Shown: piece after piece, positions 46,597-55,431 of the stretch
Layout of the letters: each line of letters opens with the position of its first letter
Numbering within the stretch: the stretch's first letter is position 1
Assembly (NCBI GenBank): GCA_002205965.3
Contig: NADL03000090.1
Coordinates: 281,074-345,073 of the forward strand
Length of the DNA: 64,000 bases
Source: Kappaphycus alvarezii
Taxonomy: Eukaryota > Rhodophyta > Florideophyceae > Gigartinales > Solieriaceae
Direction: 5' to 3'
Program-made: the position numbers and the translations under genes
Notes under the pieces: model-generated
What the model was told of the DNA's origin: nothing
Databases searched by the model: none
Seen by the model: only the letters and a program-made list of their open reading frames with translations

Positions 46597-48587
46597 ATGA
46601 CTCACGTCCTATGGCGCAACACTCAGCGCGCAGCTCCTTTCTGGTCCAAAACCCTTCATTCTTCCAACTTCCTTTTACGTGCGCTCCGTTTCGGAGTGTA
46701 CGAAACCCCCCTCACTACTTCCCTTTCCCACACGAAATTCGTTCTCCCTCAGATTCCGGTCGACCCCTCCGACCGGGAATTCTTCGACACCGCAATCAAA
46801 GATGCCCTACACCGTCGTACTTACGAAGAGGTACCGGCCGCTACCGCTCTCGCCCTTCACGAACAAGGCTACCCAATTTCGAATGCCTTTGTGACAGTGT
46901 CGGGCGAAAAGCAACGGCTGGTCGTGAACTTGTCGCGACAGTCCACCCTGTTCGGGACATACCCGTCAAGATGGAAACTCTAGAGGCATTTGCTCTAGAA
47001 CTCAACCAGAACGACTGAATGTTCTCGTTCGACATCGCAAAAGGATATCATCACTTTCGACTGCACCCGGATATCCGCAATTGGTTTCTGTTCAAGGTGG
47101 ACAATCGATATTTTCGATGCATCGCTTTACCTTTTGGTGGGAAGCTCTCTCTAGCCTACTTTATCAAGTTCATGCGTCCTATGGTCCAGTACGCTCGGCA
47201 GCATCTAAGACTGCGAATCCACCCGTACATGGACGACTTCCTAGTCGCAGTAAGGCGTCGGTCACGACTCCGAAAAGACCGTCTGCAAATCGATCGCCTT
47301 CTACGGGCATGTGGACTTCTGCGCATGGAAGAAAAGGGGAATTGGGAGGGCTCGCAACATATAGAGCACCTAGGGTTTGTCCTGGACTCAACTCGGATGG
47401 TTTTTGGGGTCTCGGCACGTCGTATGGAAAAACTGCGGGGCATCTCGCAGCAATTATTACGCCACTTCTCCGGAGTGGCCATATCATGCTCCCTCGCAAT
47501 GCCACTCGCCCGGTTCTACACTAGTTCCCTGTACGACTCTCTCAAGAACACGACCAACTCGGGCAAGCGCGTTCGACTACTACACGCCGCAATCCGGGAT
47601 CTCAAGCACTGGCGGATCTGAGCATTCACAAGCCAGAGAGGCCCATGTTAGCCCCATCCCCTACACTAGCGTTACACTCCGACGCCTCCACGTCAATAGG
47701 CCAAGGGGGAACACTGGGTTCGGACCTCCGTCCAGGGGTCCAGGGAGATTGGGAAGCACGGGCCTATGGGATCCCCTTCTCCGAGTCAAGCCAATCACCT
47801 TCCTCGAACTCCGGGCAGTAACGGACAACATACGGTCGTTCGCCAAGATGCTGGCCTCCGGCACGCACCTTCGGATCTGGGAGGACAACCAAGCCGTGGT
47901 GTCCATTCTGAACGCAATGACTACGAAATCTCGGCCGTTGATGCAAGAACTCCGAGTGTTACACCGTTTGTTGACTCGTTTAGGAATCTCGATCGAGTCA
48001 CGCTACTTACTATCGGCGGTCAATCGCTTCGCAGACCGCCTCTCGAGATTGCAACGTTGGACGACTGGAGAATCAATACGACCACCATTCGGCCGCTCCT
48101 CCAGAACTTCCCGCCTACAGTGGATCGCTTCGCGGACAATCAGAACAAGGTATGCCCTCGTTTCAACAGCGAGTTCGCGTGTCCTGGCTCCCCCAGGAAT
48201 AGACGCTTTGAAACAAGATTGGCGCTCGGACATCAACTTTTGGAACCCGCCGCTCAAACTGATACCGCTGGTGGTCGCGAAAATCTGTCAGGAACTAGCC
48301 CGGGGAATACTGGTCACCCCGCATTGGCCCGCACAGCAATGGTACACGCAATTGCGCCGCTTTGCTCGACCGCACATTTTCGACGCAGACAACCTTTACC
48401 TGCCCCCGATCTGGGCTCCGGAAGTCATGCCTTCGCCTCCGTGGAAAATCGCCGTCTGGAAAATCTCGCAGAAGAGGGCAGCCACTCTCCCGTTAGCTGT
48501 CACGCTGCAAAAGTCTGTTCTTTCTACGACTGGGTATGGTGGAACGGATGGGGGGAGGGTAATCGCGTAATTGATGCATTGGGCTAG
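46597..48587 (+). pseudogene. RT/RNase H gene, unit 2 (frameshifted, internal TGA)
   Basis: ATG at 46597. A C is missing near 46952 (TTCGGGACAT against TTCCGGGACAT). The shared TGA is at 47016-47018, RT continues from 47019, and a G is missing near 47614. The rest alternates between frames. The YMDD motif and the RNase H blocks are all present in the DNA. Confidence 0.65.
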
Positions 48588-49509
48588 GGCGCCAAACACT
48601 TGGCGTTCGAATGAGATCTTATGGAAAAAATGGAATTTATTTTGTTCTAAGGATGGTATTGATCCACTATCAGGGAACGAAAGTGCTATTCTCCGCTATC
48701 TGGGATGGTTCTACAACGAGGGTAACATTAGCATGGCATCGGTTCGTAACTATCTATCGGCCGTCACAACAGCTCACTCACGGGTTGGTCGCTCCCTGGT
48801 GCTTACACCTCTTATCCAGCTAGCAATTGATGCCTATCAACAAAGTGACCGTGATCGCAAGTTGGCCATGGATCCTGCAGGTACAATGGAACGACGAGCA
48901 TTGCCCAGCTCGCTGGGTCGCAAGATATTCGGTGCTGCAATCCTTGCTGCAGATTCGGACTTGGAATTTATTCGTAACGCCTCCGCTGTCTTGGTCAGCT
49001 ACGTGTTCTTCGAACGAGGAGAAGCGGGTGTCTCATTACAACTACGCAACATTATGGTTGCTCGGGATTCAATCAACATTGCCATCGCACTCCGGAAAAA
49101 CCAACAACGCGTGGCCCACACCCTCTCCTACACACGCAATTCCAACTTCGACTCAAGTGTCATTGATTTAGTACAACGGTATGATGCAATTCGCCGCAAC
49201 AATCGCTCGGTTAGCAAATACTATTGGGCCCTACCGGGAACGCGCTTGTCCACTAGCGCACGGACGATGACATTATGGCTCAAGTTCTGTCTCACACATA
49301 TTCAAGTTTCTCCGCCTCCACAAGTCGCACGGACCTCTCATTCGCTCAGGATGGGCGCTGCTTCGGAATGTGCGGCCATTGGAGTTCAAGAATATCGCAT
49401 GTTGATTTGGGGTGACTGGTCGGCTGGACAGACGTTTCGCCAGTCTTATTTGGATGCACGGGTGTTGCGATGTGATGATTCGTACTTCTTCTTCGGTCAC
49501 TTGCTGTGA
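48574..49509 (+). CDS. Tyrosine recombinase, unit 2
   Basis: Intact 311-residue recombinase, the same as in unit 1, with the R ... HxxR ... W ... Y set preserved (R148, H256, R259, Y292). It ends 36 bp before repeat B1 of the next junction. Two identical intact copies beside damaged gag/pol suggest recent duplication or strong sequence exchange between units. Confidence 0.85.
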   Translation: MHWARAPNTWRSNEILWKKWNLFCSKDGIDPLSGNESAILRYLGWFYNEGNISMASVRNYLSAVTTAHSRVGRSLVLTPLIQLAIDAYQQSDRDRKLAMDPAGTMERRALPSSLGRKIFGAAILAADSDLEFIRNASAVLVSYVFFERGEAGVSLQLRNIMVARDSINIAIALRKNQQRVAHTLSYTRNSNFDSSVIDLVQRYDAIRRNNRSVSKYYWALPGTRLSTSARTMTLWLKFCLTHIQVSPPPQVARTSHSLRMGAASECAAIGVQEYRMLIWGDWSAGQTFRQSYLDARVLRCDDSYFFFGHLL

Positions 49510-49773
49510 CCTCACTCTCGTTATCACGTACCTCTGGTACATTTGGTTTTCTCTATTGTTTTAAATTCGGTGGAATGATTGGAAAATGATGGGTGAATAT
49601 GATAATGGGGCTTCGACGTGGCTGTGATCCACAACTGGAAGCAAGTCACGCTGTCACGTCTGCATCTCGGGCATTTGCATCTGCAGGACTGTAAACCACT
49701 CGAGATGTAGCCACGTTGGCAGCTTACCGTCGCTCAAGGACTTAATGTGCGATCAGAACCCGTCGAACAGGTC

Positions 49774-49780
49774 TATATAA
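49774..49780 (+). promoter_or_regulatory. TATA box in repeat A
   Basis: TATATAA, about 130 bp upstream of the gag ATG at 49910 and present in every A repeat (41365, 45560, 49774 and 53990). Its place fits a promoter for the gag-pol-YR transcript; the transcription start is not known. Confidence 0.45.
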
Positions 49781-49909
49781 CCGACAACTTGGAAACCTTT
49801 GGCACAACTTCTGGTCCCTCAAGTCGTCGCATGTTCTCATCCCTCGAACCAGCTCCGGACGAATCACCGTCTAGGCCGACCTTCACACACAACACAACAT
49901 TCTCCCGCA

Positions 49910-50731
49910 ATGTCGCATGCCGACTCTTCCTCTTCTGCACAATCCGACGCTTCCAGGCTCCTTACGCTGGAAAACAAAGTTACCGGTATCGAAGGCAAGC
50001 TCTCCGAAATTGTCAATCTCCTTACGCCTGTGTCTGGATCTGGTGCTCCCGCCGCTGCTGCCGCTTCCGCCGCTGCTGCCGCCAGGCCGTCTGGTGCCGC
50101 AGAGTCTATGTCAAATCTTCCTGTCAAGCCCTCAGCCGCCGCTGAGGCCTTCAAAGTGGGGCAACTGCAGTTTTCAATGCCGCCACCTACCGCTGAACAC
50201 GTCGGGGAAGCCTTCGCCGCCCGACGAGCTTACGCCACCACCGGTAAGCTCAACAAGTTCGGGAAGCCGTCTACTGTCGCACCGTTTCCCGCGACTCGGT
50301 TCATACCGGAACCGGAGGGACTTTTCGGTAGGATCAAGTCTGCCGACCAGAGGGACGGGTGGGAAGCTGAGGTCCTTTGGAATATCGGGGGCAACTGCGA
50401 GAACGCCCTCGCCTGTGCCCATCAAGTTACGGAAGCCCTGGTTGCAAAAGACATCGACGCTGCAACTGTAGCCTTCTCCGTGCTGCATCATTTCCTCTCC
50501 GCTTCTTACAATCGTGTCCTCGAACGTGTCGACTTCTTCGCCGACTCCCTCGAATCTGGAAAATCCGAAGCAATCCTGCTTCAGAAGTATTTGCGCGAGG
50601 ACGACTTCCCGTATTCGTCCGAGCTCTACCGCTCGACGAAGCAAAAGTTTGCCGAGCTTCGCTCCCAAGCCTACGCCAAGGAATTCAATAAGCAGCAAGC
50701 TGCTTCGGGAGGTCGTCGTCAAAACAACTGA
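49910..50731 (+). CDS. Gag-like protein, unit 3 (intact)
   Basis: A 273-residue frame from the ATG at 49910 (MSHADSSSSAQS) to a TGA; upstream codons are open but lack an ATG. It has a short coiled-coil-like stretch (LENKVTGIEGKLSEIVNLL), an Ala-rich linker and a folded-looking part with ALACAHQVTEALVA and HHFLSASYNRVLERVDFFADSLE. It ends with a basic tail (SGGRRQNN). No zinc knuckle is present. By position it is the structural protein that packages element RNA. It shows no similarity I recognise to copia gag. This is the only open gag in the array. Confidence 0.7.
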   Translation: MSHADSSSSAQSDASRLLTLENKVTGIEGKLSEIVNLLTPVSGSGAPAAAAASAAAAARPSGAAESMSNLPVKPSAAAEAFKVGQLQFSMPPPTAEHVGEAFAARRAYATTGKLNKFGKPSTVAPFPATRFIPEPEGLFGRIKSADQRDGWEAEVLWNIGGNCENALACAHQVTEALVAKDIDAATVAFSVLHHFLSASYNRVLERVDFFADSLESGKSEAILLQKYLREDDFPYSSELYRSTKQKFAELRSQAYAKEFNKQQAASGGRRQNN

Positions 50732-50811
50732 GGAGCTCAAAGGAACCCCGCCGCCGCTGACAAGCCGAATCGCAAGTAAAGCGACCGCCGTCGCGGTCTT
50801 TTCTCTGTGGT

Positions 50812-52800
50812 ATGACTCACGTCCTATGGCGCAACACTCAGCGCGCAGCTCCTTTCTGGTCCAAACCCCTTCATTCTTCCAACTTCCTTTTACGTGCGCT
50901 CCGTTTCGGAGTGTACGAAACCCCCCTCACTACTTCCCTTTCCCACACGAAATTCGTTCTCCCTCAGATTCCGGTCGACCCCTCCGACCGGGAATTCTTC
51001 GACACCGCAATCAAAGATGCCCTACACCGTCGTACTTACGAAGAGGTACCGGCCGCTACCGCTCTCGCCCTTCACGAACAAGGCTACCCAATTTCGAATG
51101 CCTTTGTGACAGTGTCGGGCGAAAAGCAACGGCTGGTCGTGAACTTGTCGCGACAGTCCACCCTGTTCCGGGACATACCCGTCAAGATGGAAACTCTAGA
51201 GGCATTTGCTCTAGAACTCAACCAGAACGACTGAATGTTCTCGTTCGACATCGCAAAAGGATATCATCACTTTCGACTGCACCCGGATATCCGCAATTGG
51301 TTTCTGTTCAAGGTGGACAATCGATATTTTCGATGCATCGCTTTACCTTTTGGTGGGAAGCTCTCTCTAGCCTACTTTATCAAGTTCATGCGTCCTATGG
51401 TCCAGTACGCTCGGCAGCATCTAAGACTGCGAATCCACCCGTACATGGACGACTTCCTAGTCGCAGTAAGGCGTCGGTCACGACTCCGAAAAGACCGTCT
51501 GCAAATCGATCGCCTTCTACGGGCATGTGGACTTCTGCGCATGGAAGAAAAGGGGAATTGGGAGGGCTCGCAACATATAGAGCACCTAGGGTTTGTCCTG
51601 GACTCAACTCGGATGGTTTTTGGGGTCTCGGCACGTCGTATGGAAAAACTGCGGGGCATCTCGCAGCAATTATTACGCCACTTCTCCGGAGTGGCCATAT
51701 CATGCTCCCTCGCAATGCCACTCGCCCGGTTCTACACTAGTTCCCTGTACGACTCTCTCAAGAACACGACCAACTCGGGCAAGCGCGTTCGACTACTACA
51801 CGCCGCAATCCGGGATCTCAAGCACTGGCGGGATCTGAGCATTCACAAGCCAGAGAGGCCCATGTTAGCCCCATCCCCTACACTAGCGTTACACTCCGAC
51901 GCCTCCACGTCAATAGGCCAAGGGGGAACACTGGGTTCGGACCTCCGTCCAGGGGTCCAGGGAGATTGGGAAGCACGGGGCCTATGGGATCCCCTTCTCC
52001 GAGTCAAGCCAATCACCTTCCTCGAACTCCGGGCAGTAACGGACAACATACGGTCGTTCGCCAAGATGCTGGCCTCCGGCACGCACCTTCGGATCTGGGA
52101 GGACAACCAAGCCGTGGTGTCCATTCTGAACGCAATGACTACGAAATCTCGGCCGTTGATGCAAGAACTCCGAGTGTTACACCGTTTGTTGACTCGTTTA
52201 GGAATCTCGATCGAGTCACGCTACTTACTATCGGCGGTCAATCGCTTCGCAGACCGCCTCTCGAGATTGCAAACGTTGGACGACTGGAGAATCAATACGA
52301 CCACCATTCGGCCGCTCCTCCAGAACTTCCCGCCTACAGTGGATCGCTTCGCGGACAATCAGAACAAGGTATGCCCTCGTTTCAACAGCGAGTTCGCGTG
52401 TCCTGGCTCCCCAGGAATAGACGCTTTGAAACAAGATTGGCGCTCGGACATCAACTTTTGGAACCCGCCGCTCAAACTGATACCGCTGGTGGTCGCGAAA
52501 ATCTGTCAGGAACTAGCCCGGGGAATAGTGGTCACCCCGCATTGGCCCGCACAGCAATGGTACACGCAATTGCGCCGCTTTGCTCGACCGCACATTTTCG
52601 ACGCAGACAACCTTTACCTGCCCCCGATCTGGGCTCCGGAAGTCATGCCTTCGCCTCCGTGGAAAATCGCCGTCTGGAAAATCTCGCAGAAGAGCAGCCA
52701 CTCTCCGTTAGCTGTCACGCTGCAAAGTCTGTTCTTTCTACGACTGGGTATGGTGGAACGGATGGGGGAGGGTAATCGCGTAATTGATGCATTGGGCTAG
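50812..52800 (+). CDS. RT/RNase H protein, unit 3, one in-frame TGA
   Basis: Begins 80 bp after gag in another frame. The 140 residues before the TGA at 51232-51234 carry the RT N-terminal region (EKQRLVVNLSRQS, KMETLEAFAL). After it, in the same frame, come FSFDIAKGYHHF, CIALPFGGKLS and the catalytic YMDDF (Y70, D72 and D73 counted from the ATG at 51235). RNase H follows (LHSDAST, ELRAV, WEDNQAVV, NRFADRLSRL), then the DIRS-group tail (VDRFADNQN, NPPLKLIPLVVAKI, WPAQQWY). The stop is at 52800, overlapping the recombinase start. The TGA sits where related enzymes usually have an aromatic residue, so a Trp codon is the simplest ancestor. Either readthrough or loss of function is possible. Confidence 0.75.
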
Positions 52801-53721
52801 GGCGCCAAACACTTGGCGTTCGAATGAGATCTTATGGAAAAAATGGAATTTATTTTGTTCTAAGGATGGTATTGATCCACTATCAGGGAACGAAAGTGCT
52901 ATTCTCCGCTATCTGGGATGGTTCTACAACGAGGGTAACATTAGCATGGCATCGGTTTGTAACTATCTATCGGCCGTCACAACAGCTCACTCACGGGTTG
53001 GTCGCTCCCTGGTGCTTACACCTCTTATCCAGCTAGCAATTGATGCCTATCAACAAGTGACCGTGATCGCAAGTTGGCCATGGATCCTGCAGGTACAATG
53101 GAACGACGAGCATTGCCCAGCTCGCTGGGTCGCAAGATATTCGGTGCTGCAATCCTTGCTGCAGATTCGGACTTGGAATTTATTCGTAACGCCTCCGCTG
53201 TCTTGGTCAGCTACGTGTTCTTCGAACGAGGAGAAGCGGGTGTCTCATTACAACTACGCAACATTATGGTTGCTCGGGATTCAATAAACATTGCCATCGC
53301 ACTCCGGAAAAACCAACAACGCGTGGCCCACACCCTCTCCTACACACGCAATTCCAACTTCGACTCAAGTGTCATTGATTTAGTACAACGGTATGATGCA
53401 ATTCGCCGCAACAATCGCTCGGTTAGCAAATACTATTGGGCCCTACCGGGAACGCGCTTGTCCACTAGCGCACGGACGATGACATTATGGCTCAAGTTCT
53501 GTCTCACACATATTCAAGTTTCTCCGCCTCCACAAGTCGCATGGACCTCTCATTCGCTCAGGATGGGCGCTGCTTCGGAATGTGCGGCCATTGGAGTTCA
53601 AGAATATCGCATGTTGATTTGGGGTGACTGGTCGGCTGGACAGACGTTTCGCCAGTCTTATTTGGATGCACGGGTGTTGCAATGTGATGATTCGTACTTC
53701 TTCTTCGGTCACTTGCTGTGA
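52787..53721 (+). pseudogene. Tyrosine recombinase, unit 3 (one-base frameshift)
   Basis: The same gene as units 1 and 2 but with one A missing in CAACAAAGTG at about 53054. This splits it into an N-terminal frame ending at 53287 and a C-terminal frame from 53074. All catalytic residues are encoded downstream of the break. A few substitutions relative to units 1 and 2 (for example Arg to Cys in SVRNYLS, Arg to Trp before TSHSLR, and Arg to Gln near the end) make it the most diverged of the three. Confidence 0.75.
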
Positions 53722-53780
53722 CCTCACTCTCGTTATCACGTACCTCTGGTACATTTGGTTTTCTCTATTGTTTTAAATTC

Positions 53781-54054
53781 GGTGGAATGATTGGAAAATG
53801 ATGGGTGAATATGATAATGGGGCTTCGACGTGGCTGTGATCCACAACTGGAAGCAAGTCACGCTGTCACGTCTGCATCTCGGGCGCGCATTTGCATCCGC
53901 AGGACTGTAAACCACTCGAGATGTAGCCACGTTGGCAGCTTACCGTCGCTCAAGGACTTGACGTGCGATCAGAACCCGTCGAACAGGTCTATATAACCGA
54001 CAACTTGGAAACCTTTGGCACAACTTCTGGTCCCTCAAGTCGTCGCTTGTTCTC
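53781..54054 (+). repeat. Split direct repeat A2, last copy
   Basis: Follows the third recombinase and B1 (53758-53781). It matches A1 to just beyond GTCGTCGC, then departs into unique sequence. Its TATA box is at 53990-53996, so any transcript from it would read into the 760-bp unique tail. Confidence 0.7.
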
Positions 54055-54814
54055 CCGCCTCCCTCTCTCCACTCATCCTTCATGGCCCAATCACAAGCCG
54101 TCTTTTGTTCTTGATTTATGTTATGATTTATTCGTTTATCTATGGAATTCTGATGATTCAAGTGTTACGCAAACGCAGCAACCGGTGGAAGTTTTGATTT
54201 GGTTCTGGTCAGAGGATCAACACGCATGGTGGTCACGGGCGTATGACCGCGCTACTCTCCTTACAAATCTTGCGACGCGAACACACCAAATCTAAAGAGT
54301 TTACCCAAGCGTACGCATGATGGAACGAATGGAACCGGACAAGGATCTCAGCGTCTGGGGAGACACGCCGATCACCTCATCCAATTCCACCATTCCATTA
54401 CTCCCGGTCATTTATCTCGGTCTTGGCAACTCACCAGCCCTCTCGTTTGGAACATCCTCTCCCCTTCCTGTGCCTCCCCAGGCTGGCCATTGCTGGCAGC
54501 GTACGTCCAATCAAGACAAGTAAGGTTGGCACCAAACGGAAGCTCTCACACTACACCCCTTTGGGGTACCATCCCCGGAAGAAGCGCCCCGCGCCCATAG
54601 CCGCTGTACAGCAGCATCCGGAGATTCGAGTGATCAAGCATTTTTAACCCTGCCTTCACCAGTTCTGTCTCGAGCAAACGTCCAACACAAAGGTTCAAAT
54701 CAATCCAAACTACTGGAGCAAGTAAGCTGCATAAGTTATCCCTGTTTGCTGTAATGCGTACTTATTTAGTTATCCCTGTTGCTGTTAGCTATTTGCTTTG
54801 ATAAAGTGTTATGT
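54055..54814 (+). other. Unique segment between A2 and B2
   Basis: About 760 bp found only once. No frame longer than about 110 codons, and none with a known motif; 54317-54523 and 54423-54647 are the best. PAT/Ngaro-type elements carry a segment between A2 and B2, so this is probably part of the element. It contains GTTATCCCTGTT twice (near 54735 and 54769). Confidence 0.5.
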
Positions 54815-54838
54815 GTTTTCTCTATTGTTTTAAATTCG
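54815..54838 (+). repeat. Split direct repeat B2 (right terminus)
   Basis: Exact 24-base match to the B1 copies, followed by AAGCTGAAAG instead of repeat A. This marks the right end of the element. Left flank TAGATTT and right flank AAGCTG would abut in the empty site. Confidence 0.7.
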
Positions 54839-55431
54839 AAGCTGAAAGCCACGTGTAGCAGGTAGACGCACCATTCTTAAGCGCCCAACGTCTCCCTACT
54901 ACGAGGGTGGTGAGATACCAAGACTATACCCGTCAGTAAGCTCTAAGGCGCCTCGTTTGTGATACTTAGCTGACCCCTTTTTTCTTTTCCCGTTATCTCG
55001 GCTACTCCACGGCATTTTTTGCTTTTACAGTAAGCTTCGGACAAGTCTACATCCTACGGGACAAGGGTGGTTCCGGACGGGGACTGTGACATGGACGTCG
55101 TAGATATCCTCGACCACTGTCGGATCCGTGTGATCCGGGATAGCCACAACCGACGCGAGGGAAGAGGCGAGCTCCGTCAACTCGTGTACCCGTCCATACC
55201 ACCTCACTCCCCCGTCCCACGGTGGACACTCCCTCCTTGACCGGAAAACAGCGACTTGTGCACAGCCGACTCTGTATCGCGTCCCGTACGGTTCGCGGCT
55301 AACTATATGCTGTAGAACGGGCTAACTTTTATGCTAAACTGGTCTCCCTCCCCTATAATCATACGTCCGAACAATACGATATTGATATCGTCGTCACGCG
55401 CCAACAAGCATGACCAGAGTTTTATCGCTAT
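54839..55431. other. No recognised feature
   Basis: GC-rich spacer before the gag-like gene, perhaps its leader. No LTR pair or open frame that I can support. Confidence 0.35.

Larger units (their letters stand above)
41158..54838 (+). mobile_element. Tandem array of tyrosine-recombinase (DIRS-order, PAT/Ngaro-like) retrotransposon
   Basis: Three head-to-tail units start at 41158, 45353 and 49569 (spacings 4195 and 4216). A fourth partial start at 53781 lies 4212 bp further on. Each unit carries gag, RT/RNase H and a tyrosine recombinase in that order, all on +. The left end is repeat A (41158 to about 41428), repeated at every unit junction. A 24-bp repeat B precedes each internal A and recurs once more at 54815-54838, about 760 bp beyond the last A. 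That is the split-direct-repeat layout A1 ... B1A2 ... B2 known for PAT and Ngaro elements. No target duplication is visible, as expected for recombinase-mediated insertion. Classification is by gene order, RT/RNase H motifs and repeats. DIRS-type inverted terminal repeats are absent. Confidence 0.85.

Noticed and set aside
45585..47018. 477-codon gag-pol fusion in unit 2
   Set aside because: Created by a one-base loss near 46432; units 1 and 3 have a separate gag stop there.
50514..51740. 408-codon frame overlapping gag and pol of array unit 3
   Set aside because: Out of frame with the RT and gag motifs and Ser/Arg/Pro-rich; the same kind of shadow occurs in units 1 and 2 (for example part of 47377-48570).
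41158..54838. DIRS-1 type element with inverted terminal repeats
   Set aside because: The terminal and internal repeats are all direct, so the PAT/Ngaro-like layout fits better.
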